A DNA stretch of 64,000 nucleotides from Symbiodinium natans (taxonomy: Eukaryota > Sar > Dinophyceae > Suessiales > Symbiodiniaceae). Shown here piece after piece: positions 11,903 to 23,111 of the stretch. Numbering within the stretch: position 1 is the stretch's first letter; each line of letters opens with the position of its first letter. Made by a program: the position numbers and the translations under genes. Location of the stretch: the NCBI GenBank assembly GCA_905221605.1, contig CAJNDS010002084.1:1-64000 (forward strand), read 5' to 3'. Below the pieces are notes generated by a model. That model saw only the letters and a list, made by a program, of their open reading frames with translations, did not search any database and was not told the DNA's origin.

Positions 11903-12561
11903 GCTTTCTGCTGTTAGTAGTATTCGTGGTGGGCCTGACTGTGTCCTGAAAAGGTCTTGAATGTGTCTTCAGGCTGTGGCAGGCAAAATATTAAGAAACA
12001 AAAAAATCATTTGGAGTGTCGTGGCCTCCAGCACCCTGACCTCTGAGTGACGGCTGCTGTACTCTCTTCTTGCGCGTAGTGAATTTTGACGATGTGCTCT
12101 CCGCATTCTTTGCGAGTGAGTGTGAACTCTCCCCAGTGTTTGCTGTCAGTTGTTGGAGCAGATGTGGCGGGCCTTCCGTTCTACCTTGTCTCTGATATAG
12201 ACATGGTCCTGGCGTTTGTCCGTGGCTGTGTGCTTCTTGCTGTAGTCAAACAACTTGCTTCGCTGCCACCGACAGGGGAGAAGGAGCATCTCCCATGTAT
12301 TTGATGGCTGTGTGTCCAGTCATTCCAAGCACTGGCTCGCGATTCCAGCTTCATTGGCCAACTCCATTTACCACATTTCTCCACTACGGCTGCGTGTGAG
12401 TCGGGGGTTCCGGCTTCTTGGAAGGCTTCTCCGAGGCTCGGGCATCTTCAATCAAGTGGGCGTGTATTCGTCGGAGGTGCGCAATCCTCTGCAAGTACTC
12501 GAAAGAGCACCGAATACTCTGACTCAAGTGCAAGACCTGTTTTTACAACAGCTCGCGGCAC

Positions 12562-13505
12562 CTGGAGTTCAGCGCCTTCGGCCTCTTCTCACTTTTCTCG
12601 CTTTCCGCGAATCGAGCCGCAACCTGCGCAGAAGACATCAGAAGCTGTAGCAGCTTTAGCGAGAAAGTGCCATGAACACAGACGGCCATCTCTGGCCTGA
12701 AACGAGTAGCCTTTAGGCTGAGAGACGTCCACATGCACCGGCTCGCTCGGCCTGTCACCCAAATCGCACCAGCTATCCCAGCCAAGTGTGCATAGTGCCC
12801 ACATGCTGTGAGCATCTCTAAACCGGGACCCTGCATTATGACCGCATCGACACTCTCGGTGGTTCCAGTGCTTTGTGTGGTTTTGTTGGGTGGCTCCGAC
12901 TTCTCCAAACGCTCTGTTAGTCCAACTCTGCCAGTGGCTTGCACAGATTTCACTGCGTGCTTTGCTGTCTAGACAGCGGCTCAAAATCTTCGTTCACGCT
13001 CTAGTACATCTGGGCAAAATATAGCATGCAGCTACGTGCAACAGCCAGCCTGCGGTTGTGTTGCGCATTCCGAGGTACCGCATGTTCTTCCACCTTACAG
13101 CAGAAGCCGAGATTACCCTGCTCGTGTCATGGTCCGCCATGCTGCCGTCCTCGTCATCTGCGACAGTGGGATCGATGTCCTTTCGCTGAATACCGTCTGA
13201 CAGAGGACTTCGAGCCACCCTCAATTGTGGAGAGTCCTCAAGCGCATCCGGTGGCTCCACATACCGTCGTCTGTCAAGCGCCTATACAGGAGGGAAGCAG
13301 AAATCAGAGAACCATCGAGCCGCATACGAGGTCTAAGGATACCTGAGGCACCAGCGCATTGAAAGCGACTTGCCTTGCGCAGCTTCAACTCTTCAACCCG
13401 ATGCACAAACATCGACGTGCGCAGTGGCGCGAATGGACCCATGCCACTAAGTTTGGCGGCATGCCTCTGCATTCCTCGAAATCTCCTCTTCCACTCGGGC
13501 ACGGC
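12562..13505 (-). CDS. unrecognised multi-exon gene
   Basis: Exon 13374-13505 (44 codons, AG before, GC donor after, phase 0) encodes AVPEWKRRFRGMQRHAAKL. Exon 13117-13281, possibly reading on to about 13045, is joined in phase and is acidic (DIDPTVADDEDGSMADHD). A downstream exon 12562-12623 encodes VAARFAESEKSEKRPKALNS and ends at a GT donor. Another open stretch lies at about 12400-12530 (SIRCSFEYLQRIAHLRRIH). Joins between the last pieces are unresolved. No known family. Confidence 0.5.
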
Positions 13506-14665
13506 CTTGTCAAAGGAAACAGCTTAGCTCTTCGTAAAAGGATGGCCATCAGATGCCGAGTCTTGCGGCCCTGGACTTCCAGTCACGATTCGAAACGGCT
13601 TGGTGTCACCCTCCTTCCCTTGAAGTGTTTTCCTCCCCTTCCGAGCTCCACTGAGCTCCACTGAGCTCCGCTCGCTCCGCCCAGTCGCGCACGGCGGTTC
13701 GCTGCTCCTCGCCCGCAACCTCACAGAGACAGGGAGAGCCTCCCAAAAGGAGTCTGTTCCAAGAGTTACTCGGTCAAATCTCTTCACTGCAGCGTGGGGT
13801 TTAGTAGTGTATAAACGCGGGCACCTTGTCTGTAATGGCCCGGTTCCGTTTGGAGAGCCAGCGCCTGTAGGCATCTGCAGGCTGTTTCAACTGACCATAA
13901 TCCCCTCTTCTACTCACAAGTCTTCACCTGCATCGACTCATCGGCTGGTGTTTTCAATCTGAGCTGCGGACTTCTCCATCCTGTGTTCCGCTTCCGTAGC
14001 CGGGTACGGAGGCAAACCTGACGCAAAGGAATTCGTTTTGCACGCAACGTGGAATCAAGGATGAACAACGGTATCCGCCAAAACACTCCAAGGCATCGGC
14101 AATCCTCTTTCGCGTGCTGAAACACCATCTCCCTTCCCTCTGACCTAGGAATCTGCAGGCGGGGTAGATGATCTCTGACTCAGAGACCATTTTCCGCCTT
14201 CTTACTGCACCAAAGCCGAATATCTTGACAGGAAAACAGCACACTCTGCATTGCATGAGGGAAACATTCGGAAGCATGCAACGCATCGTCAGAAAACTGT
14301 AAAGGGGAAGAAACACCAGAGGACAGAGAGGTGTGAACACAAAGAATTTCAGTAGAGCATTTCAAAAATAGCATTGCATCACGCGGAAGCACGCTTGTGT
14401 GTGTGTGGGGGGGCATATTGTATGGGAGATTGCAGCAACGTGTGGCGGGCAAGAAGGCTGGGCCGTCTGAGCCAGCAGTGTGTAACCTGCTAACCATCAT
14501 TTGAAGCGTTCTGACAGAAACACGTGTTTGGGATTCCAGGCTCGAAAGAATGGAACAGATCCCAGGCCACCCAAGATAACCACAGAAATCCACATGTTTT
14601 CTGGGGCGACCCGGCGATCATGTAAGTGGCTATATCAAAATGAACCTCAATCTCATTGAAGCAAC
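13506..14665. other. no gene resolved
   Basis: Short triplicated GAGCTCCACT near 13650. A minus-strand stretch at about 14060-14150 reads like an exon (REGRWCFSTRKRIADALEC) but two frames are equally open there, so I do not call it. Confidence 0.3.
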
Positions 14666-14709
14666 CACTTGGCTTCCCACTCCTCCAGTGTGTATGGCAG
14701 CCCAGGCAC
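14666..14709 (-). CDS. internal exon of an unrecognised gene
   Basis: A 44-nt exon after CCAACAG, ending before a GT donor, encoding VPGLPYTLEEWEAK. It is probably part of a minus-strand gene continuing toward 14.9 kb, where other open stretches occur, but flanking exons are not fixed. Confidence 0.4.
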
Positions 14710-17116
14710 CTGTTGGGCACTCCATGCAACAAGATTTCACCACACGACGCCTTCGAAGCTCTGAGCCACAGAGTACAGGGCCCTCGAGGCGCCGACCGTG
14801 GAAGCATTGGACGCCGCTGAGTGCGGCCTCCGTGGTATGGCCACTGCCCACCATCATGCACCGTCATGCAGCATCGTTTACGGCCATCAGTAGGATGCCT
14901 GTGACGCTTCTCGAAGCTTCGTGGTGTCGCCTTTGCAAGTGCTATCTACACAGTACCACCACTGCCATGTTCAGCGAGCTGTTGAGTCGGGTGTTTCCAG
15001 TGGTGCAGTTGAACGCGCATCCCACGTGTTGTTGCTTGCTTTGCTCGCAGAGTGGGATGCCCCTAACTTGCAAAGCAAAAGACAAACTGTTGTACCCCTT
15101 CCCTTTCCATTGTCTGGACAGGTCGAGTCACATGACATGCCTGGAATAAGTTGTGCACACAGTTTAACTACTAAACACAGCTTGGCTTCGTCTCCCGCAG
15201 ATCAGCATAACGAAGCGAAGACAGTATTTACTTCACCCGGAGATTGCTTCAATCTTGAAATAAGAGACGAACAAATTGAACAGCCTTGATAGAGTTCCCT
15301 TCGAAAGCCTACCTATCTAGAGAAACTCAAACGCCATCAAGAAGTCACATACTTGAAAACATGAGAGAGATTCGTCACGCGGTTGAAGCATGACAGCTAC
15401 ACGGCAGCAATCAATAGCGGCAGACGATATGTATCAGTGCTTGAAAACTTTGCATAAAAAGGAAGCAAAGCAAGCTATTTGTGGTTGCTTTCTCATCCGC
15501 AGTGGACGTGTGCAGAAAAGTCGATGACTGCAGAAGCATAACGCACTACCTGAGCAGATGATGTATCTTTGCTGTCCTAACATGCTATTATGCTTTTTAA
15601 ACTGTATCATGGGAGGGCTGATCTACCACACCCAGCCGTCATCTGAATCTTGCTCTGGTGCTCTCGAAGGAAATGGAAGGATTGGTTTCTTCTCTCACAG
15701 AACTCCCCCCTAGAATCATGAAGCCCGAATGAGGCTATTTAATCACCCACTGTTTTTAACGGAAGGCATACTTCAGAATTTTGGAAGGATTCGAACACCG
15801 AGCTTCCCTGCTGGCTGGTAATCTTCTCCTGCATTGGATCTGCTGTTGTGGCTCGGCTTTCCGTGTCTTTGTTTTCCGGTTGTCGTGACTTGTTCAAGAA
15901 GGCCAAAGCATTGTGTCAACCTCTCCGCTCCTGCCCTAAAGCTGGAGGCTGCCCCTCGTCCCTCACAGCAAAGTCCCTTACAAAGCTGAGTGCACCTTAC
16001 CAGACGAAGCTTTCTACAATCGAAGACGCGGACTTACCACAACCAAAGACAACCCTACCACAATTGAAGCTAAGTTTTGAGGGTCTAGGAAGAGTCTAGA
16101 CCTGAGATGGTAAAAGGGCTTGGAGCTGCAGCGGACTGGAAACACTGCCCCAAGAAAACTACAAATTTGGAGAAATAACACCACTGTGGTGTAGCAGCAA
16201 AACTGGGCATGGCTTTTTGTGTTGGTATTCTGGCGGGCTCCCCTCTCGGGGCTCTGGAGCCTCATCTTAAATCTGCGGTTTTCGGTTTCTTTTCTTATTC
16301 CGGGCAGTCTCGCGGGGATTGCGGTCTGGGTAAAATAGACAAGCTCAATTTCCACCACCTTCGACCTTACAGAAAGCTATGGAAGACAGCAGCACAACTG
16401 GCTGACAAGTGTTCGGTGGAGACGCAGGAATGATTCCAGCGTGGTTGTAGCATTCAAGCATATGGCAGCTCCAAGAATCTGCAGGCCTAAACTGTCTCAA
16501 GGCCAATGAAGGGAAGCTTCGCTACCAAAGCAGCTCAGTCCGGCGCAGCTCGTCCACTAATGGTGGTTTGACCCTGACAATCCAGGTATCCCGGCCAATT
16601 TGCAAGCTGAAGCGCTGAAGCCAGCAGGCCACAACTTAAGACAACTTAAGGACCCCGCAATGCTCATAGCCGACGTTGGACGCGATACTGAGCATGCACC
16701 GGCCAGTTCTGCTTCAAAATCCGGCACTATGAGACCGCTAACGGCTAAAGGCCTGCCGTGTGTGCCGGGGTGGGTGATCTTGCCGAAAACTTGGTGTAAC
16801 ATTTGCACAACATTTGCACAACCTCTACACGCAGCATGCTTACCTTTGGACATGCACTGAGGCCAGCTCCATTGATCGTGCGGTGAGGCCTCACTGCACT
16901 ATGCTCACGGATTCCATCCAGAAAGCAGCGTTGGGGCACGTTGGCGTGACAGTTCACTGCAGGGTTCTGAGTTCTGAGATGCTGTAAGGATGAGAAGCGA
17001 GGCCTCCGGATGTTGTGGATGGAGTAAGAGGTCGCTCGTGCTCCATCTCTGCGCGATGCTCCAAGTCCTGGACGACGTCACCAAGTCGGGAATCAGCCCC
17101 GAGCTGAGCAGAATCT
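14710..17116. other. mostly unresolved sequence
   Basis: 15.2-15.9 kb is AT-richer with no open frame of note. A minus-strand stretch at about 16200-16340 (LPGIRKETENRRFKMRLQS) and one at about 16960-17117 (ILLSSGLIPDLVTSSRTW) could be exons, without supporting neighbours. Confidence 0.3.
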
Positions 17117-17236
17117 TCACAACATTTCACAATGCAGTCGCTGCAGGTGACAGTCCTTCAATTTTCTGGCCGTGAGTGGCCGAACTAGCTGCTTGGTGCT
17201 GAAGTCCTGCCACAGGTACAAGACACCATCGGAAAC
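17117..17236 (-). CDS. probable terminal exon of an unrecognised gene
   Basis: Follows AG, starts GTT, and reads 39 codons to TGA: begins VSDGVLYLWQDFSTKQLV, then basic residues. Alternatively the exon ends earlier and the TGA is intronic. No family recognised. Confidence 0.4.
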   Translation of the reverse strand, partial: VSDGVLYLWQDFSTKQLVRPLTARKLKDCHLQRLHCEML

Positions 17237-17716
17237 CTCCTTCATTTCTATCGAGCTGTTCCTACACCGATTGAAGAAGCAACAATCTCTGCCATCACGC
17301 CACTTGCAACTCCAGCGCCACAACCACGGTCAGTCTCCCTGTTTTCTAAACTTGCACGATGCACCCGCGAGAGACGAAAGCTCTACTGTAGCTTGCGGCT
17401 GGCGGCGTGCAGAGCTGGAAGGCACGTGCGAGCAGACCCACCCCTTCAACAACATTCTGCTGGACCGCCGTGCAAGAAGCTGAGGAACTAGAACTCGCAG
17501 AGTTGTGTGCTTCATTGTGTTTCTCTTTCTTCCTGCCCGCTTGGAACCTCCAAGCGAGTAAGCAGCTTCCTGACAGGAACATACCCGGAATTGGCTCTGC
17601 CCCCAGATCCCCAAGCGCTTTCGTTCACAGTATCAGGCGAAGCTGCTACAAGGATGTTAGTTGCATCCAGCCACCACAACACGCGCTTTAGAATTCAGAG
17701 CGTTGGACAAGAAATT

Positions 17717-17805
17717 CAGTAGTGGGCAACGTGTGCAGTGTGTGCAATGTGGGCAATGCGGGCAATGTGGGCGATGTGGGCAATGTGCGCGACGTGGGCA
17801 TGAGA
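17717..17805. repeat. 9-nt minisatellite, GGGCAATGT
   Basis: About nine imperfect units (GTGTGCAAT, GGGCAATGC and similar) on the plus strand. Not linked to a real exon. Confidence 0.85.
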
Positions 17806-17881
17806 TGACAAGAGGAAGCCCCGAATAAAGACCCCAGTGAGGTGCCAGCCTTGAGGCGCTCCCTCGGCGAGGCCAACTTCA

Positions 17882-17960
17882 CCTCTCTCTTCTTCTTCTT
17901 CTCCCTGTGTCTCTCTCTCTCTCTCCCTGTGTCTCTCTCTCTCTCTCTCTCTCTCTCTAA
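17882..17960. repeat. TCT and CT microsatellite
   Basis: TTC/TCT units followed by long CT runs on the plus strand (GA on the minus strand). Arg/Glu-rich frames over it are artefacts. Confidence 0.9.
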
Positions 17961-18291
17961 ACACACCGGCGGTGAAAATTCAGAAGGCCGCTCCATCGCC
18001 ATAAGCAGTGCTTGCATTCAAAAGCCGAGTCATGCTGAGCTCCACCAGCCTGAACTGTATGACGTCCGGCAACTGTTGGAAGTGAAGCCGCAAGCGCCTA
18101 CATGGAGCTGTGCAATGTTGCAAGTGCTGCGAGTTGCTTGGTTGATTTGGTTGCTTGGAAGGCTAGGTGGCTTCGGTTTCAATATGGCCACTGTCTGCGC
18201 GATACAGTCGACTGTCTTGTCTGCGATACGATGAACTTCTGCATGAGATGCAGGAGGTAGTTGAAGTTCCCAAGAGACTTCTCACGTTGAA

Positions 18292-18987
18292 CTAGTAACT
18301 CGCCTCGAACTTGTTGCTGTCGTGGGAAGTGGACCGTCCCGGCCGCTCCACCTCCACGGCCTCGAAGTATGCAGAACCAGGCGGAGCTGGGTGTCGCAGC
18401 ACCTCTTCGGCACAGAAATCGTGGAATCCTGGTCCCGAATGTAGCGGCTGATGCGATGGCCTTCGTGCCTTTTGGTACCATTTGTATGCCTCATCGAGCT
18501 GCCTTTCGGCTGCATCGGGATTGGTGCACATAAGCACGGAGTCGAGAAGCTTTCGGATTCCCTGACGCACGTGTGCATGCCAAACAGCTTTGGTTTCGCT
18601 GCCTGCGCTGGGATTCTCGGATTGAGGATTCAGAGAGATAAGCGCATCTTTCATCTCCTGAAGCCGTGGATCCTGCTGTACCCTGAGAAATCTTTGGGCA
18701 CTGCCAGCCATAAACGAGGAGCTCGCACCGGGACCACGCTTTGGTTTGGCATTGGACGATGGGTAATTTCCTGAACCCACTTGTTCCTCAACAGCTTTAC
18801 GCTCCTCCTGCGCCTTTTGTAGCCTTAATGCTACATCTTCCAGCTGCAAGTCTACCGGCAGGTTTGGCAATACAGTCCAGGGCAGGTTCACATCTGGTCC
18901 ACGGTAGCTGTTGATTGGCAAATTCAAGGAGGGGCCAGGCCCTCTCATCGCAGAGGCACTTGATGACATCTCGGCAAGGTATGCCAT
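18292..18987 (-). CDS. hypothetical protein, 231 residues, uninterrupted
   Basis: An ATG at 18987 has an in-frame stop shortly upstream, and the frame runs without intron to TAG at 18292. A second Met is six codons downstream. The protein has a helical charged stretch (LEDVALRLQKAQEERKAVEE) at about residues 50-70 and a region with DAAERQLDEAYKWYQKA at about 158-174. The rest is proline/serine-rich. No family recognised. Just downstream a different frame stays open (SLGNFNYLLHLMQKF, about 18225-18270), so an unrecognised intron near 18.30 kb could extend the protein. The kinase gene ends 589 bp upstream in the same direction. Confidence 0.6.
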   Translation of the reverse strand: MAYLAEMSSSASAMRGPGPSLNLPINSYRGPDVNLPWTVLPNLPVDLQLEDVALRLQKAQEERKAVEEQVGSGNYPSSNAKPKRGPGASSSFMAGSAQRFLRVQQDPRLQEMKDALISLNPQSENPSAGSETKAVWHAHVRQGIRKLLDSVLMCTNPDAAERQLDEAYKWYQKARRPSHQPLHSGPGFHDFCAEEVLRHPAPPGSAYFEAVEVERPGRSTSHDSNKFEASY

Positions 18988-19575
18988 GGAAGCTAAGCGG
19001 CAACCAGCATCTGGAAGCTACACACTTGCTTCGGTCAGCTGACCCCTAGATGGCAACATTCCTAACAAGTCCCCTTTCGATGGTGGAGGCTACTGACTCG
19101 CGACATGAAGCGACGTGCCGTGTCTTGCTACGTAATGGGGCATGTACGAGCACAGTTTCTGCTCGATGCTCGCCCCTTGCGTAACGAGATGGCAGCGATG
19201 GCGGCGAATGGTTCACAACAGAGCATGCGGGCCAAGAGGCTTCTGGAGGTTGCTGGAGGCTTCTGGAGGCTTTACCCACTGTGTGAAGTTCCCCACTCGT
19301 ATGCCGAAAGTCTACGCAGGCACACCGCCGGGCCCTTGTTGTGCGGGTGAATTGGGGCGATGCGGCCCGGATCGAACGTTGGGAGCCGGGGTTGGCCGAA
19401 ACGAAGCAAAATGTCACGGTCCAGCCGATGCCCGAAGCCCACATCTTCAACCCAAACCTGCCAAACTCGACACATCTCGAAACTGTGGCTCTCACAATCT
19501 CTCACATGACTCCCAAAAAGCTGGAGACTTTCACGAATCTTTCACCGCTACTCGAGTCGTAGTTTGCGACCAGTG
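18988..19575. other. spacer between two minus-strand genes
   Basis: Contains a short duplicated GCTTCTGGAGG motif near 19240-19270. No convincing exon. It should hold the 3' end signal of the kinase and the upstream region of the 18.3-19.0 kb gene, but no motif is recognisable. Confidence 0.4.
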
Positions 19576-21000
19576 CTACCACCTCTTTATGGGGCCACCT
19601 GATAGGTGAAACGAGTTGTTCGGACAACTTCGGGACAGTTCATCAATAAAGTCTGCACCATCATTGACTGGGCGAGCCAGCCACTGCAGACCGGGAAAGT
19701 GATTAAGGGTCTCAGTGTCCCCAGTTATTGCCTTTTCTAACTGGTTAAACCTTGGCCTTTCAGCAGGATCAATCCGCCACAAGGCATTGATGAAGCCCTT
19801 CAGTTCCTCTGGGAACTGCGGATAGTACCCACAAGTGGCAATTTTTCGCCACAAGTCATCATTGCCCGTTCCACTGACGTCATCCCAGCTTACAACCCCA
19901 CCTCCCGCACTGAAGGCCGGAAGCTTCCCATGGAGGTAGAAGGCAATCACTCCCACACTCCAGACATCGGACCATTCACAGTCATAGGCTCGGCCTCCTG
20001 ATACTTCTGGTGCGTTGAACGCCGGCGTTCCGTAAGGATTTGTCGTGGTAGCTCTTGCAAGCGCGAGTGCGGATGGCGGGCTTGGACCTCCCGCTTCTCT
20101 GACTCGCTTTGCATGGCCCATGTCGATGATGACAATACGGCCTTGCTCGTTGATGAGAAGATTCTCCTTCAGTGGCAAACTTTCGAATCAGCACTCTCTC
20201 ACACGGAAAATGGGCAGGCATCGGCGAGTACGGCGAGTACTCTATTTCAGGTAAAACAAAAATGCAAGTAGGGCAAATGTCTGGCCCAGGCTCGGGCTTC
20301 AAGTCGCGGTGCGTCACTCCGTATCTATAGCATTCAGCCATGCCGCTGATGACATCGTGCAAGATCCGTCTCGAGGTGCCCTCACTCAAAGGCTTGCCGG
20401 CAACGGAGGGCTCCGGGGAAGCCAAAACGTCGAAGAGCTCACCATTTGGAATGTGCTCCATGAAGATTATGTGGTGAGCCGGGGAGAGCTGCTCATGCAC
20501 GTCCAAAACGATCATCTCGTACCTCAGGCTTGTCCCAACCCCGCTCCCATCAGCATCTTCAACAGTCCATTCAACAGCCTATCGGAGTCTATCGGAGTCT
20601 ATCGGTCTACGTCATCTGGACGTCGAAGCGGCTTGATGAAGTTGTCGTGAATTACCAGCTGGCGTGGAAGTTCTTGGACAAGCTTGACTTCCATGGAGTC
20701 GAACTTGTTGCAGAATTTAGCCTTGAGACATACCAAGGGGAACTTGGAAAAAACAAACGAAAAACAAACAACCCTCTTCATCCCTCTTCGGCACTGAGCC
20801 AAGCTGCAGCGAACTTCTCCCCGGTTGCAGTCCTGCACTTCGTGTTTGATAGCTGGCCAACCACTTTGGGAAGCACTTGCTGAGTCCTTTTAACCAGATA
20901 AGTCTGCCCCTCCGCGCCGTAATTCCTAAGTCAACAGGCAGATGAATGGCACGCAGGGAAACTTCAGGCTTTTGCCGTCAAGGTGCAAGAACTTGTCCAC
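19576..21000 (-). CDS. serine/threonine protein kinase, 6 exons resolved
   Basis: Eukaryotic protein kinase domain, ATP-dependent phosphorylation of Ser/Thr. Exons: 20963-21000, 20887-20925, 20805-20832, 20660-20721, 20294-20522, 19576-20166 (TAG). Phases match throughout. Donors are GT, GA, GC, GC, GA. The glycine loop reads NYGAEGQTYLV, so the first Gly of GxGxxG is Asn. The ATP lysine is in AAAKFCNK and the helix-C Glu in DSMEVKLVQEL. ELFDVL marks the hinge-distal helix. The catalytic loop is HRDLKPEN, with the intron inside it. DFG is replaced by DMG, and APE and SDVWSVGVIAFYL are intact. About 328 residues are covered, with a short C-terminal tail. The architecture resembles CAMK/AMPK-like kinases but the subfamily is not certain. 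A further exon upstream at about 21017-21150 (EKQVLHKVWYGQMAMD) may belong to the same gene. No start codon fixed. Confidence 0.88.
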
Positions 21001-21700
21001 CTTTATTCAGCAAATGCAACTGCTGCTGCATTGCCTGTGTGCAGTGCAAGGATGCTTAAGCCCAAGGCAGACCACTCATCCCCTGCAATGTCCATCGCCA
21101 TCTGGCCATACCAAACCTTATGCAGAACTTGCTTCTCGCAGACATCGCCTATGTCGGTAGGTAGGACAGATGCACATGCTGTGGCAACAGCTTTGCCTAT
21201 GAGGCTTGCAAATCACTGCGACACTCGCTCAGAACTTGAAGTACAATGCCAGGTGGCTCGGTCTGGAGCAGGGGTGAGTCCATCGAAATTCAGCTCTGAC
21301 CGGCTCTTGATCACAATGTCACCTCAAAAACAAGCATCACTGATCTCATCACATCATCATCACGGTCATAACGCCTGCCTCACCCTGGGACCCTGCATCA
21401 ACCACCAATTATGTCAAGAAGCAACCTCGAAACACAGGAATGCCACCAGCCGAAGCACTCCTCACAAGCAACGGTTCTGGCATGCCCAAAACATGGTCAT
21501 GCTTGGGTCAAGCTTGGCAAGTCATCCTGTGCAAAAGCGGAGGCGGTGGAGCTGGCGGCGTCTCTTCTGCCATGGCCCCAAATTGTTGCTGACAGTTACT
21601 CTCTACAGCGTAGACAGAGACAAGAAGACTCTGGCCCTGTAACTATTCCTGGCCCTGCTGTCGTCTGCACTTCTAGAGGTCGACCAAACCGAGACTGACA
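21001..21700. other. possible upstream kinase exon, otherwise unresolved
   Basis: The minus-strand frame at about 21005-21150 is open and protein-like (DVCEKQVLHKVWYGQMAMD, then GDEWSALGLSILALHTG). If spliced to the kinase, the intron would be only about 47 nt. 21150-21700 shows nothing convincing. Confidence 0.3.
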
Positions 21701-22049
21701 TTCAGAAGCTTGCTAAGCAGCGGGAGCCGAAACGAAAAGAGAAGTGCATGGCAAGCAGTGGCGCTGGCAAGGTTCCGCAAGGTTCCACTTGGAAGCCTCA
21801 TGTCGTCCATGCAACTTCTTTTTCGCTATCGAAAGCCGAAAGCTGCTCTGGGCCGTGAGACGATGCTTCGATACTTGCTGAGTTCTCTCAAGCTGGTGGC
21901 GCCGGCAGTGCTGGCCACTCCGGGTCCGGGCCCATTCGCGGTCGCACGTCCTTTGGCAACCGGGATACCAGGAAGACCGGTGGAGAAACGACAAATATCT
22001 AAGAAGTTCAGTTAGCAAGTTCACAGCAGCAACGTGACTGCTGCCCAGT

Positions 22050-22290
22050 CGACATCTGCGTCTTCCGAGTTTTTGGTCTCTTAGAGTGTTTTCCAAGCTG
22101 GCCTCCGCCATGGCCGGTACTGCCTGCATGCAGGTCCAACGTGCAAGTGCTGAGGCGAGTTCGTGGCACTGCTTGGCACTGCTTGTGGAAAGGGAGGTAC
22201 ACTTCCACGTCCCCTTTCCCAACCCCTATGGCTTCACACTGGTCGGGCACAGGGACGTAGTCGGGAGGAAACAATGATACGGTACATGCC
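22050..22290 (-). pseudogene. coding-like segment with 10-bp tandem duplication
   Basis: The minus-strand frame from about 22280 is protein-like (PPDYVPVPDQCEAIGVGKG, then VEVYLPFHKQC). At 22165-22184 the 10-mer GGCACTGCTT occurs twice in tandem. After it the protein-like reading moves to another frame (HELASALARWTCMQAVPAM, then EASLENTL). The shift equals the 10-bp duplication, and no intron fits between them. This suggests a damaged exon or an assembly or allele variant. Flanking exons and family are unknown. Confidence 0.4.
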
Positions 22291-22860
22291 CTTGTATGCA
22301 CATCTCATGCAATGCTCAAGAAGGCAATTGAACCTATAGCCTTGCATGGACCATAATAAAAATGGGGTATGGCTCTGAAGCTATCTGCTCTCCATTTTCG
22401 CCTCCTCCTGAACTTTCGGAAACCGCATCGAGCTGAGACGCTGCAGAAGCAGCACCTCAGCCAAGATCATCCGCTATTGAACCATCATTTGCCTCTGCAC
22501 GAATCATAGCGAAGCTCAACGTCAGGCACCAAGGGCAGTGCTGATGCCCATGCCCATAGCCTTTTGGATCACGCTGTGTCTGCTATTCCCTACATGCAGA
22601 ATGGTCTTCCATGTCACTCATGGGCACTATCTCGGACCCGCACACAAAGGCTCCTACAATGCATGCTGCCGCCACTCCTGGAGCAGCTTTCTGAAGCGCG
22701 ATAGCTTGCGTTTTGTATCAGGTGCACGACCCAAATGCCTGCATGCGTCTGACTGTAGTGCTAGGACACATGAATCAGCATCCAGTCTGCAGGTCGATCC
22801 TGCGATGAGCTTCGATTTGACTGATGGATATCTGGCCTAAGGCCGTGGCGTGGAATAGAG

Positions 22861-22881
22861 CAGACACACACACACACACCA
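22861..22881. repeat. CA microsatellite
   Basis: About nine CA units. 22300-22900 otherwise shows no convincing gene. Confidence 0.85.
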
Positions 22882-22919
22882 ATCAGGATGACGGGGAATC
22901 AGAGCATCGCTTAGCTAGT

Positions 22920-23070
22920 CACTTGCCGTCGTCGGCGACGGGCCACGCGCTGGCCTTGCATCCAGACGCAATGCTAGGCTTCTGTGCTGCGCACCAGTCA
23001 AGGCTAAGCACCACGCTGAAAGGCAAGTGCTGGTACCCCATCTCGACAGGCGTCAGAAAGATTGCATGAT
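22920..23070 (-). CDS. possible exon, unrecognised
   Basis: Open and protein-like on the minus strand (FLTPVEMGYQHLPFSVVLSL, then WCAAQKPSIASGCKASAW). Boundaries not fixed; no family recognised. Confidence 0.3.
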
Positions 23071-23111
23071 CAATGAGACTTCCGAAGCCCGAAGCTGTCG
23101 GCCTCCATCTC

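Noticed and set aside
14060-14150. RKRIADALECFGG, resembling an RNase III / Dicer segment
   Set aside because: Too short, two frames equally open, and no other RNase III motif around.
18225-18270. GNFNYLLHLMQKF, faintly like a BEACH-domain motif
   Set aside because: No further BEACH motifs and no clear exon limits.
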